Source of the DNA: Acidimicrobiaceae bacterium
Lineage (GTDB): Bacteria; Actinomycetota; Acidimicrobiia; Acidimicrobiales; Poriferisodalaceae
DNA length: 64,000 bases
Assembly: GCA_002722565.1 (NCBI GenBank)
Contig: PBMG01000021.1
Coordinates: 1-64,000 of the forward strand
Direction of reading: 5' to 3'
Positions 1-8,424 of this stretch are shown here, piece after piece. How positions within the stretch are numbered: position 1 is the first letter of the stretch; the number at the start of each line of letters is the position of its first letter. The notes under the pieces are model-generated. The model saw nothing but the letters and a program-made list of their open reading frames with translations. It did not search any database and was not told the origin of the DNA. The translations under genes were made by a program, and so were the position numbers.

Positions 1-475
<475 letters not shown>

Positions 476-630
476 GATCTGACCATAACTACCTAAAGGT
501 CTTTATGGCACGATCGAAGAGCCCCTGCTGCACCTTTTATAGGGTGGAAATACCCCAGGTAACAGCAGCTGGCTGGAATTGTTGCAGCATCATCGTCTGG
601 CAAGCCATCCGATAACGCTGCGGTTAAATG

Positions 631-702
631 GTTGTGTCATGGCCATGAGTGGCCTGACACGATTTCGTTGTGTCATGACCACGAGTGGCCTGACACGATT
701 GT
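631..702 (-). repeat. Tandem pair of 35-bp hairpin units in the rRNA leader
   Basis: Two near-identical 35-bp units (631-665 and 668-702) start 37 bp apart. Each holds a stem built on GTGTCA and TGACAC arms with a GGCC/GGCC inner part, a one-base bulge and a six-base loop. Where the units differ inside the stem, the change gives a G-U wobble in RNA made from the minus strand, so the fold is kept in that transcript. This suggests an RNA element of the rRNA leader rather than a DNA operator. Confidence 0.6.
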
Positions 703-708
703 GTGGTT

Positions 709-740
709 CGATCAGCGGTTACGTGAGTAACAGCCGATCG
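709..740 (-). repeat. 14-position stem-loop upstream of 16S
   Basis: Left arm 709-722, tetraloop 723-726, right arm 727-740. Twelve of fourteen positions pair, and one of the two mismatches becomes a G-U wobble in minus-strand RNA. It lies directly upstream of the duplicated hairpins, so three stem-loops follow each other in the probable rRNA leader. Confidence 0.55.
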
Positions 741-772
741 CCCGCACTGGCGTTTATCGTCCTCTGTTCTGT

Positions 773-778
773 TGTCAA
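773..778 (-). promoter_or_regulatory. TTGACA element: possible -35 or boxA-like site of the rRNA operon
   Basis: A perfect TTGACA on the minus strand, about 300 nt upstream of the 16S 5' end. A good -10 at 16-18 nt spacing is not visible; the nearest AT-rich word (GATAAA) is only about 14 nt away. The context TTGACAACAGAACAG also resembles the conserved segment near boxA of rRNA leaders. The role is undecided between the two. Confidence 0.3.
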
Positions 779-966
779 GGAGCGCTGCGGCCACTTAGAG
801 CGGCAGCATGTGGACACGCGTTTGCCAGCTAATGGCAAGCGGAGGTGTCGAAGCCAGTCAGCGCTGCGCTAACAGCGTTTAAAGGCGAAGGGCCACCCTA
901 CAGGCGGTAAAGGTGCCGCGCCAACCTTTGATCCCTGAATAATGGGGAAATATTGGCATTTTCAAT

Positions 967-2235
967 TCAACTGACGATTATCAGATGCCAAAGTTTCTTT
1001 CCGCGTCTCAACAGCAGATATTTATTGTGCAACAGGTCACTATCTGAAGGCACGAAATCAGCTTCAGTTACACGTTGACCATTCAAGTAAATGCCACCTT
1101 CGTTTATTGCCCTCTTGGCATCTTTGCGACTCTGGCAAAGCTCACTTTCGACCAAAAGGTCAATGACTCCATTACCTAGTTCTTGCAGACCGGTAGAAGG
1201 AACTTCGCTGCTTATGAACTCCAATGCCGCTTCAGAAACCGCCGCAACATCAACGTCAGGGTCAAACAACACTGCTGAAGCCTCGGCCGCGGAAGCGGCT
1301 GCAGTTTTACCATGAACTATTCCAGTAAGTTCACTAGCCAAAGTGCGCTGACCCAGCCGTAGCTGAGGGTTCAATTCGTGTTCCGCCACTAATGCTTCCA
1401 CATCGTCAACAGGCAAAAAGGTCAACTGAAGAAGGAGCTTTCTAACTTCTGAATCGTCGACGCTAATCCACGCCTGATAGAACCGGTATGGACTCATCTT
1501 GTTTGGGCTTAGCCAGATCGTCTCACCACCAGCAGTCTTTCCATATTTGGAACCGTCAGGCTTCGTCAGCAAGGGCCAAGTAAGAGCATGCGCCGATTGT
1601 CCAAGCTTTCGCCTAATCAAATCAACACCTAAAACGATGTTTCCCCACTGATCGGAGCCTCCAACTTGGAGCTGACAGTTTTCGTTATCGGCTAACCACA
1701 GGTAGTCATATCCTTGCAACATCATGTAACTGAATTCGGTGTAGGAGATCCCATCACCTTCAGCCATTCGACTTTTGACAGAGTCTTTCGCGATCATCTG
1801 GTTTACGGTCACGTGCTTACCGATGTCTCGAAGAAAATCTAAGATTCCGATACCGACAGTCCAAGCTCGGTTATCTAATAGCTTCGCTGCTGAATCGCCG
1901 TCAAACTCCAAGAACTTCCTGAGCTGGGGCAATATTCCTTCAAGGTTTCTAGCTAGACCCTCGTCATCAAGAAGGTTTCTCTCTGCGTCTCTACCGCTTG
2001 GGTCTCCCACCATTCCCGTCGCTCCCCCAGCAAGGCTTATCGGCAAATGCCCAGCCAGCTGGAAGCGTCTAAGAGTCAACAGACCAATCAGGTTCCCGAC
2101 ATGCAAACTATCTGCCGTCGGGTCAAACCCGCAGTAAAGGGTAATAGGCCCTTCTGCTAGTCGACTCGCAAGTGCTTCGCGGTCTGTAGTGTCATGGATG
2201 AGGCCTCGAGCCTCAAGGTCGGAAAGAATATCCAC
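967..2235 (-). CDS. tyrS: Tyrosyl-tRNA synthetase
   Basis: Charges tRNA-Tyr with tyrosine in the cytoplasm. The 422-residue length is usual for the bacterial enzyme. Seen in the protein: the class I HIGH-type motif HVGN at residues 45-48, the tyrosine-binding segment GGSDQWGN near 192-199, the KMSKS equivalent KYGKT at 230-234, and a C-terminal S4 RNA-binding domain from about residue 350. The start is GTG at 2235, with no clear Shine-Dalgarno. It is the last gene on the minus strand before the rRNA operon and lies about 50 nt after a small membrane protein gene. Confidence 0.97.
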   Translation of the reverse strand: MDILSDLEARGLIHDTTDREALASRLAEGPITLYCGFDPTADSLHVGNLIGLLTLRRFQLAGHLPISLAGGATGMVGDPSGRDAERNLLDDEGLARNLEGILPQLRKFLEFDGDSAAKLLDNRAWTVGIGILDFLRDIGKHVTVNQMIAKDSVKSRMAEGDGISYTEFSYMMLQGYDYLWLADNENCQLQVGGSDQWGNIVLGVDLIRRKLGQSAHALTWPLLTKPDGSKYGKTAGGETIWLSPNKMSPYRFYQAWISVDDSEVRKLLLQLTFLPVDDVEALVAEHELNPQLRLGQRTLASELTGIVHGKTAAASAAEASAVLFDPDVDVAAVSEAALEFISSEVPSTGLQELGNGVIDLLVESELCQSRKDAKRAINEGGIYLNGQRVTEADFVPSDSDLLHNKYLLLRRGKKLWHLIIVS

Positions 2236-2284
2236 AAAGACAGTGTGCCAAGGAGTGCGACTCTATGGGAGCCACTTTTCATTC

Positions 2285-2536
2285 TTAACGATCTGCCGGC
2301 GCTACACCATCAACATTTTCGTAGCGCTCGGGCCAAAGCAGATGCTGTCTTACGGTGCCATAAAAAAGCAAGACGGCAAGCGGACCAAACAGCAACATCA
2401 TTAAGACCCAGTTGATTTGCCGCCTCCCGTGCTCTTCCCACCTGCTTCTCCCTATAGCAAAAACTGAACCGATTCCCCAGAGCACGATAAGGGCGGCCAC
2501 AGCTAACGAAACCCAAATAAGAGGACCTGAACGCAC
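2285..2536 (-). CDS. Small two-helix membrane protein, unknown function
   Basis: An 83-residue protein starting with GTG. Two hydrophobic segments (about residues 5-28 and 42-62) are separated by a short basic, polar loop with RSRWEEHGRRQ. The second helix, with FGPLAVLLFY, recalls the N-terminal segment of PLD-nuclease-N type proteins, but no domain can be assigned. It sits between another small membrane protein and tyrS on the same strand. Existence as a gene is likely from its frame and membrane-like composition; function unknown. Confidence 0.6.
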   Translation of the reverse strand: MRSGPLIWVSLAVAALIVLWGIGSVFAIGRSRWEEHGRRQINWVLMMLLFGPLAVLLFYGTVRQHLLWPERYENVDGVAPADR

Positions 2537-2559
2537 GGTTTAAAACCTACCTGGGACGA

Positions 2560-2823
2560 TCAACGAACTACCTCGTAGAGCAGAAATGTCGCTGACGAGA
2601 CACTAGACGCCATCAGCCCAATACCGAATGCCTGCATGGTGCCGTCAAAAACTAGGCGGCCACCGAGCGCTAATAGCGCTGTCGCTATCGCTGAAGAAAC
2701 TAGCCAGGCTGGGAAAGAAGCGACCACCAATCGCGGCGAGGCAATTGCCACAATGAACCACCCTGCTATGAAGCCCAAGGCAAGCAAGATCAGGTTCTCC
2801 AATTGGATCACCAAGTAGCGCAT
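2560..2823 (-). CDS. Small membrane protein, unknown function
   Basis: 87 residues with three likely membrane helices (about 9-29, 33-55 and 62-84) and almost no soluble part. It starts with ATG 21 nt after the Nudix gene and is followed 23 nt later by another small membrane protein, so the four genes argH-Nudix-this-next may be one transcript. No family recognised. Confidence 0.55.
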   Translation of the reverse strand: MRYLVIQLENLILLALGFIAGWFIVAIASPRLVVASFPAWLVSSAIATALLALGGRLVFDGTMQAFGIGLMASSVSSATFLLYEVVR

Positions 2824-2844
2824 TGAAAAGAAGCTACAAGAGCT

Positions 2845-3462
2845 TTACGCAAGAAGGCGTTCAGCAATCGTGAATCCGCGCCGAGCCAGACGTTTCGTGC
2901 TCTCATCTAGGGAAAGAGCCGAGTCTTCGAGGTCCCCTTGCCCAATCCACCTGAGGGCCTTCGATTCATGATTACCTCGAAAGAGCGCTCCCTTGGGCGC
3001 TTTTACGAGGTACCTAACGTCAAGGTGAAGATGCGCTGGTTCGGACAAGGATCGTTTCTCAATGACGTGGACATCGATATCAATCGGCTCGTCCCACACC
3101 TTCAAGCCATTTATTCCTGTTTCCTCGGTTGCCTCCCGCAGAGCAACCATTTGCAGGAACCCGTCACCATCGGCATGACCCCCCGGTTGAAGCCAACGAT
3201 TTACCTTCGAGTGAAGAAGGATGACACCGCTAGAGGCCCCGTGGTCCACCACCCAACTAGACCCAGTGAAGTGCCCTTCGAGACAGGAGCGATGCAACAC
3301 GTCCGGGTGATGGGCGGCGAACTCCAGAACTTGTCGCTGCGCCTCAGCCTGAATGTCCTCCACTGGCACGAAGTTTCGAACAATACTGAGCGCTTCAGAC
3401 AGCTGATCGTCAGCTGAAAGAATGGAATCCTCAGCTTCGCGCCACCGAGGTTCTGCTGTCAC
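2845..3462 (-). CDS. Nudix hydrolase
   Basis: A 205-residue protein with a Nudix box in mid-sequence: a GGHADGD segment followed by REATEETGI, which holds the catalytic REUXEEXGU core that binds the metal. The upstream glutamate of the classical GX5E part is replaced (GDGF), as in a subgroup with a GGHxDGD box. Such enzymes cleave nucleoside diphosphates linked to another group; the substrate cannot be read from the sequence. The GTG start at 3462 overlaps the argH stop as GTGA, which points to translational coupling with argH. Confidence 0.85.
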   Translation of the reverse strand: MTAEPRWREAEDSILSADDQLSEALSIVRNFVPVEDIQAEAQRQVLEFAAHHPDVLHRSCLEGHFTGSSWVVDHGASSGVILLHSKVNRWLQPGGHADGDGFLQMVALREATEETGINGLKVWDEPIDIDVHVIEKRSLSEPAHLHLDVRYLVKAPKGALFRGNHESKALRWIGQGDLEDSALSLDESTKRLARRGFTIAERLLA

Positions 3463-4835
3463 CGAAGGTTACCCACACGCGTTCGAAGTGCTTCCAACTG
3501 TCCCGCAACAGCTTCAGACCCAGCTCCACCGTGGCTGTTTCGTCGAGAGCCAATGCCCGGAAGGAGTAGCTCACCAGCTTCAGGACCAAGGTCTTCGTGC
3601 TCTTCGACCAAAGCCATCAGATCACCGTCGCTCTCTAATGACTCACGCACAAGTCCCGCAACAACTGAGTGCGCCGTTCGAAATGGCATTCCTTTCTCAA
3701 CGAGAAAGTCAGCTAAATCAGTGGCCGCAGCGTAAGGGGAATCTGCGCTGTCTTTCATTGAGGTCGAATTAAACTTCAAGGTCTCAATCATTCCTGTTAA
3801 GGCAAGAGCAGTGAGGCGAACTGTGTCGCAACTATCAAACATAGGTTCTTTGTCTTCTTGTAAGTCCTTGTTGTAGGTCAGCGGCAACCCCTTTTGAGTG
3901 GCTAAGAACCCAGTGAGGTTCCCTACAAGACGGCCAGCTTTGCCACGGGCTAACTCAGCTATGTCAGGATTCTTTTTCTGTGGCATCATCGAGGAACCAG
4001 TGGAAAAGGCGTCATCTAATTCCACAAAATTGAACTCTGAAGAAGCCCACAAGCAGATCTCCTCTCCCAACCTCGACAAATGAACTCCGACGACACTCAA
4101 GGAATAAAGCAAGTCTGCTACGAAATCTCGATCAGACACTGCGTCTAAAGAGTTATTGAAGACCGAGCTGAACCCAAGTTTTTCAGCTACCAAATGTGGG
4201 TCAATAGGCAGCGCTGTGCCAGCAAGAGCGCCTGCTCCAAGCACAGAAACATCAGCCCGACTGCGCGCTTCCTGGAGCCTCTCTAGGTCTCGCATCAGCA
4301 TCCAGCAGTAGGCCGCTAAATGGTGTGCTAGTCCGACAGGTTGAGCTCTTTGTAGGTGTGTATACCCGGGGAGATACCAACCGTTCTCGTGCGCTTCTTC
4401 TGCTCTAAGCAGCAGACACTTAATTAAGGCACCAAGCACTTCAGCTAGGGAATCGATCTCACTTAGCGCTACTAGCCGAACGTCATTCGCCACCTGGTCA
4501 TTACGGCTTCGACCTGTGTGAATCTTCGCTGCTGAAGAAGTTATCTCAGTCGCTCGCCTCTCTACTGCCGTGTGTATGTCTTCATCAGACTGCGCCCACT
4601 GGAAGGTTCCTTCTGCTATCTCAGCTTCGACAACTTCAAGAGCTTCAAGAATGTCCCGTAGTTCACTGGCTTCTAGTAACCCGACGTCGCAAAGCATCTC
4701 CGCATGAGCGCGCGAGCCTGCAATGTCTTCTCGGTACATCCGCCTATCGAAAGGCAGGGAGTCATTCAACTCGCGCAGAGCTTGGCTGGCGTCGCCTTCG
4801 AAACGTCCATGCCAAAGTGTGTTTCCATCAGCCAT
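3459..4835 (-). CDS. argH: Argininosuccinate lyase
   Basis: Splits argininosuccinate into arginine and fumarate, the last arginine step. At 458 residues it has the usual length of this fumarase/aspartase-superfamily enzyme. Visible features: HTGRSRNDQ (106-114), the histidine in YTHLQRAQP (around 160), and the family signature GSSMMPQKKNPD (280-291), which carries the catalytic serine loop. It is the last arg gene of the cluster, 46 nt after argR. The usual partner argG is not between argR and argH. Confidence 0.97.
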   Translation of the reverse strand: MADGNTLWHGRFEGDASQALRELNDSLPFDRRMYREDIAGSRAHAEMLCDVGLLEASELRDILEALEVVEAEIAEGTFQWAQSDEDIHTAVERRATEITSSAAKIHTGRSRNDQVANDVRLVALSEIDSLAEVLGALIKCLLLRAEEAHENGWYLPGYTHLQRAQPVGLAHHLAAYCWMLMRDLERLQEARSRADVSVLGAGALAGTALPIDPHLVAEKLGFSSVFNNSLDAVSDRDFVADLLYSLSVVGVHLSRLGEEICLWASSEFNFVELDDAFSTGSSMMPQKKNPDIAELARGKAGRLVGNLTGFLATQKGLPLTYNKDLQEDKEPMFDSCDTVRLTALALTGMIETLKFNSTSMKDSADSPYAAATDLADFLVEKGMPFRTAHSVVAGLVRESLESDGDLMALVEEHEDLGPEAGELLLPGIGSRRNSHGGAGSEAVAGQLEALRTRVGNLR

Positions 4836-4881
4836 AAGAAAGTCCTAAGTGAAGTTTGGTAAGTGGGTGGAGATACAAATC

Positions 4882-5343
4882 TCAAAGTCCTGCTAATTCG
4901 CGAAAATGTTCAGCCACTGCCTCGCCGCTTGTATGTGGGGCAGCAACCACCAAGATGGTGTCGTCACCAGCAACTGTGCCTATGACGTCTGAACTGTCAC
5001 TTCGATCGATTGCCGACGCCACGACGTGAGCAGAACCTGGGGGTGTTGTAAGAACAACTAAATTATGAGAATGTTCAGCGCCCACGACCCAATCACCACA
5101 AACCCGTCTCAAGGTCTCTAAAGGCACGGCTCTTTGGGTTGCGATCTCGGGAATGGCATAAACAGTTTGGCCGCCTGCCCGCAGCTTCACCGCTCCAAGT
5201 TCATCTAGATCACGGCTCACACTGGCCTGTGAGGCTTCAATCCCATCTGAAGCGAGTAGTTCGACAAGTTCGCTATGGTCTCCAACAGAGCGTTCAGCTA
5301 AGAGCCGTTCGATCGCATGTTGGCGTTGAGACTTACTAGTCAT
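4882..5343 (-). CDS. argR: Arginine repressor ArgR
   Basis: Transcriptional regulator of arginine genes that uses arginine as corepressor. The N-terminal winged-helix domain (about residues 1-70) contains the recognition segment SQASVSRDLDELGAVK. The C-terminal half holds the hexamerisation and arginine-binding domain with GTVAGDDTILVV near the end. The ATG at 5343 is chosen because it gives the family N-terminus and overlaps the argF stop by 8 nt (ATGACTAG); an ATG 45 nt upstream would add non-conserved residues inside argF. Its likely target is the double ARG box in front of argC. Confidence 0.94.
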   Translation of the reverse strand: MTSKSQRQHAIERLLAERSVGDHSELVELLASDGIEASQASVSRDLDELGAVKLRAGGQTVYAIPEIATQRAVPLETLRRVCGDWVVGAEHSHNLVVLTTPPGSAHVVASAIDRSDSSDVIGTVAGDDTILVVAAPHTSGEAVAEHFRELAGL

Positions 5344-6238
5344 GCTGCGCCACCTCGCCGACAATCCATGACAAAAGTCCTCTAGCACTGTGCATCCGAT
5401 TATGGGCTTGAAGAAACACTTTGCTCTGAGGGCTCTCTATGACCTCATTGGTAACTTCTTGCCCTCGATGCGCAGGAAGGCAATGCATGAAGACACTGCC
5501 GGCATTTGCGCCTGCCATCAAATCTGAGTTGACCGTGAAACGACTAAAAGCATCAAGGCGTTGCGACGTCTCCTCTTCTTGGCCCATCGATGTCCACACA
5601 TCGGTATAGACAACATCGGCCCCTTGGACCGCTTCATCCGGGTCCTCTGTCACTTGAATCGAACCGCCAGCCACCTGAACTCGTTCCAGATCACCCAAAT
5701 TGGGGCCATGTCCTGCGGGCGACGCCACGCTTGTCTGTATGCCTAGCATCGAACAGCCAATGGCCAAGGACCTCCAAACGTTGTTGGCATCACCTACATA
5801 AGCGACTTTGCCAACTTTTTTGAGACCAATTACCTGCTCGATAGTCAGTAGATCAGCTAGAGCCTGCATTGGGTGAGCTAGGTCCGAGAGTAAATTCACG
5901 ACCGGCATGGTGTTCGCCGCCGCCATCCGTTCAAGGCGTCCGTGATCAAAAACTCTGGCGGCCAAGACGGCGTGATAGCCAGCCATGACTCTTACGACAT
6001 CTTCGGCGGTTTCTCGACTGTCAATCCCGAGTTCTTCGGGTTTGATATACATCGGGTGTCCACCCAGCTGGACAACAGCCATTTCCATTGAATTTCTTGT
6101 TCTCCCGGAAGGTTTTTCGAAAATTAGCGCTACGCCTTGGCCGTTGAGTGACTTCGGGAGGTTTGTCGCAGCTGAAAGTTCAAGGACTAGTTCTAATTCT
6201 TGAACCGTTAGGTCATCGATTTCGAGGAAGTGTCGCAT
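5336..6238 (-). CDS. argF: Ornithine carbamoyltransferase
   Basis: Makes citrulline from ornithine and carbamoyl phosphate. The 300 residues hold the two-domain transcarbamylase fold. The carbamoyl-phosphate loop reads SGRTR (44-48) rather than the common STRTR. The ornithine-side signature HCLPAHRG is intact at 252-259, which separates it from aspartate transcarbamylase. Its ATG overlaps the last base of the argD stop (TAATG), so translation is probably coupled. CarAB, encoded in the same window (57639-62020), would supply carbamoyl phosphate. Confidence 0.96.
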   Translation of the reverse strand: MRHFLEIDDLTVQELELVLELSAATNLPKSLNGQGVALIFEKPSGRTRNSMEMAVVQLGGHPMYIKPEELGIDSRETAEDVVRVMAGYHAVLAARVFDHGRLERMAAANTMPVVNLLSDLAHPMQALADLLTIEQVIGLKKVGKVAYVGDANNVWRSLAIGCSMLGIQTSVASPAGHGPNLGDLERVQVAGGSIQVTEDPDEAVQGADVVYTDVWTSMGQEEETSQRLDAFSRFTVNSDLMAGANAGSVFMHCLPAHRGQEVTNEVIESPQSKVFLQAHNRMHSARGLLSWIVGEVAQHD

Positions 6239-7443
6239 TAGCTTCCGCCCAAGACTTTCGATAATTTCGTCATCGCTTCGTCAATTTCTTCAGACGACAC
6301 TGTTAGCGGCGGCGCTAAACGGATTGCGGTAGGACTTATGCCGTTCACTACTAGGCCTTCCTTTAGACAAGCCAGAGCTATTTCCGGACCGGTCATACCC
6401 ACTGTTTCGGTGTCGATCTCAGCGGCTATCAACAGTCCCAGTCCTCTGGTATCCAAGACGTTAGGAACCGCTAAAAGCTTGCCCATCAGTTCTTCTCCTG
6501 CGGAGCGAGCCAGTGCCGGCGCGTCTATCGATTCCATCACACGAAGAACAGCGCGAGCGGCTGAGGTCGCTAGAGGCTGGCCACCATAAGTTGTCGCGTG
6601 ATCTCCTGGTTGGAACGCTCCTGCTATCTCCCGTTTTGCCCAGATCGCTCCAATGGGGACTCCATTACCTAGGGCTTTGGCCATCGTCACCACATCGGGC
6701 CGCACTCGACCCTGAGCATCAAAGTGGTGTTGCCAAGCGAACCACTCCCCAGTTCGAGCAAAGCCAGTTTGGACTTCGTCAAACATCAACAGCATTTGCC
6801 GCTCATCGCAAAGCTCGCGGACTTTTTCCAGGTATTCACGGTCGCCTACGTTGACGCCACCTTCACCTTGCACAACCTCTAGTAAGACCGCTGCACATGT
6901 CGGGTCAATCGCCTCTTCTAAAGCTTCAAAATCGTTGTAAGGCACATGTCGGAAACCTTCGGGTAGGGGTTGAAAAGTCTCATGTTTTTCAACCTGGCCT
7001 GTCGCGTGGAGCGTGGCGAGAGTTCTTCCGTGAAAGGATCTGAGGGCGCTGACTACGACGTATTTACCGTGACCGCCATTTCTTCGAGCCAATTTTATTG
7101 CGCCTTCGAGCGATTCAGCGCCGCTGTTACAGAAGAAGACTTGGCCACCGCCTCCTTGGAGACGGTCAATGGTTTCCGCTACTTCTAGACCCGGAACCGT
7201 TTCGTAGAGATTCGATACATGGAGAAGAGTGCGCGCCTGCTCAGCTATGGCTTCAGCCACGGCGGGATGGGCATGCCCTAACGAGGTCACTGCTAGCCCG
7301 CAAAGAAAATCCAAATAACGGTTGCCGTCTCGATCAAAAAGCTCAGTGCCGGACCCTCTAACGAATTGGACGGGCGGCAGTCCATACGTTGGCATTAGCG
7401 GATAAGACTCTGGTTTGTCTGCGGCGACAGTTGAAGTAATCAT
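6238..7443 (-). CDS. argD: Acetylornithine aminotransferase
   Basis: PLP-dependent class III aminotransferase that converts N-acetylglutamate semialdehyde to N-acetylornithine. 401 residues. Key parts: the phosphate-binding NSGAES segment (106-111), FDEVQTGFAR with the PLP-ring aspartate D222 (221-230), and the Schiff-base lysine K256 in MAKALGNG. Position between argB and argF supports ArgD over other ornithine-type transaminases. Start ATG at 7443, 39 nt after argB. Confidence 0.96.
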   Translation of the reverse strand: MITSTVAADKPESYPLMPTYGLPPVQFVRGSGTELFDRDGNRYLDFLCGLAVTSLGHAHPAVAEAIAEQARTLLHVSNLYETVPGLEVAETIDRLQGGGGQVFFCNSGAESLEGAIKLARRNGGHGKYVVVSALRSFHGRTLATLHATGQVEKHETFQPLPEGFRHVPYNDFEALEEAIDPTCAAVLLEVVQGEGGVNVGDREYLEKVRELCDERQMLLMFDEVQTGFARTGEWFAWQHHFDAQGRVRPDVVTMAKALGNGVPIGAIWAKREIAGAFQPGDHATTYGGQPLATSAARAVLRVMESIDAPALARSAGEELMGKLLAVPNVLDTRGLGLLIAAEIDTETVGMTGPEIALACLKEGLVVNGISPTAIRLAPPLTVSSEEIDEAMTKLSKVLGGS

Positions 7444-7482
7444 CGGATCTTCCTTACTAAGTAGCTGTGCTGTATAGGTCTG

Positions 7483-8412
7483 CTAGTCGCTGACCATTGT
7501 CCCGATGCCGGCATCGGTGAAAATTTCTAGCAACGCAACATGTGGGACTCGTCCATCCACCAGGTGCGCACTCGTAACCCCGTTCTTCACAGCTCTCACG
7601 CAAGCTTCAGCTTTGGGGATCATCCCATCTGTTATTTCGGCCGTTTGAATCTTGGAATCCAGATCATCGGCGCTGATTTCTCTGATTAACGAGTTTTTGT
7701 CGGCCATGTCACCGTAAAGGCCTTCAACATCAGTTAGATACAACACTTTTTCCGCATTCATTGCTTGCGCAACCGCACCTGCGACAGTGTCAGCATTGAT
7801 GTTGTAAGCCTGCCCGGATGAGTCGGCGCCAATGGTTGACATCACCGGAATAAGGCCCTCTGCAAAAAGCTTTTCTAGCAAGGTTGGGTCGACTGAAGTG
7901 ACGTCTCCCACAAATCCAAGATCTGGATTACGGGGCGCCGCTGTTATCAAGCCTCCATCTTCGCCACTTACGCCAACCGCTAATGGGCCATGAATGTTGA
8001 TCGAGCTGACAATTTCGCGGTTCACTTTGCCTACTAAGACCATCCTCGCAATATCGAGAGTCTCAGCATCTGTAACCCTGAGCCCATCCCGGAACTCAGG
8101 TTCTTTACCTAGACGTGCCATGAGCTCACCAATTTGAGGGCCTCCGCCATGAACGACTAGCGGCAATATCCCTACCTGGTGCATAAGGACAACATCCTCT
8201 GCGAATCGCTGAGCTAGCGACGGGTCTGTCATAGCGTTCCCACCAAATTTTATGACAACCACCTTGCCTCTCCATCGCTGGATATAAGGAAGAATTTCGA
8301 CCAGTAGTTCGGCTTTGTTCATATGATCGCCCGCAGATTGAGCATCTTCTAGTTCAACAACGGAGGCTTCCTCCGGTCCCACTAGCCGAAGTGGGGGCAT
8401 CTTTTCATCCAT
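7483..8412 (-). CDS. argB: Acetylglutamate kinase
   Basis: Phosphorylates N-acetylglutamate, second step of arginine synthesis. It carries the amino-acid-kinase motif KFGGNAM and the substrate loop VHGGGPQIGELM. The ATG at 8412 is preferred over the GTG directly before it because AGGAG lies at the right distance (minus-strand AGGAGATTGTG-ATG). That start gives an unusual N-terminal extension of about 30 polar residues before MNKAELLVEILPYI, where many homologues begin. The gene follows argC directly; argJ, often found between the two, is absent. Confidence 0.95.
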   Translation of the reverse strand: MDEKMPPLRLVGPEEASVVELEDAQSAGDHMNKAELLVEILPYIQRWRGKVVVIKFGGNAMTDPSLAQRFAEDVVLMHQVGILPLVVHGGGPQIGELMARLGKEPEFRDGLRVTDAETLDIARMVLVGKVNREIVSSINIHGPLAVGVSGEDGGLITAAPRNPDLGFVGDVTSVDPTLLEKLFAEGLIPVMSTIGADSSGQAYNINADTVAGAVAQAMNAEKVLYLTDVEGLYGDMADKNSLIREISADDLDSKIQTAEITDGMIPKAEACVRAVKNGVTSAHLVDGRVPHVALLEIFTDAGIGTMVSD

Positions 8413-8424
8413 CACAATCTCCTA

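Larger units (their letters stand above)
476..966 (-). other. Gene-free rRNA leader/promoter region with several hairpins
   Basis: This 491-base stretch between the 16S 5' end and the tyrS stop codon shows no credible protein gene. Read on the minus strand it should hold the rRNA promoter(s), the leader and the 5' processing region. It contains a duplicated hairpin (631-702), a 14-position hairpin (709-740), a TTGACA element (773-778) and a further stem-loop (813-849). The short word agcgctgcg occurs twice (781-789 and about 860-868). No tRNA gene was recognised. Confidence 0.6.

Noticed and set aside
631-702. Repeat pair as a CRISPR remnant
   Set aside because: Only two units, almost no spacer, and each is itself a hairpin; no cas genes nearby.
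909-929. AAAGGT/ACCTTT hairpin after tyrS as a terminator
   Set aside because: No T-run follows on the minus strand and the stem is short, so it is not called.
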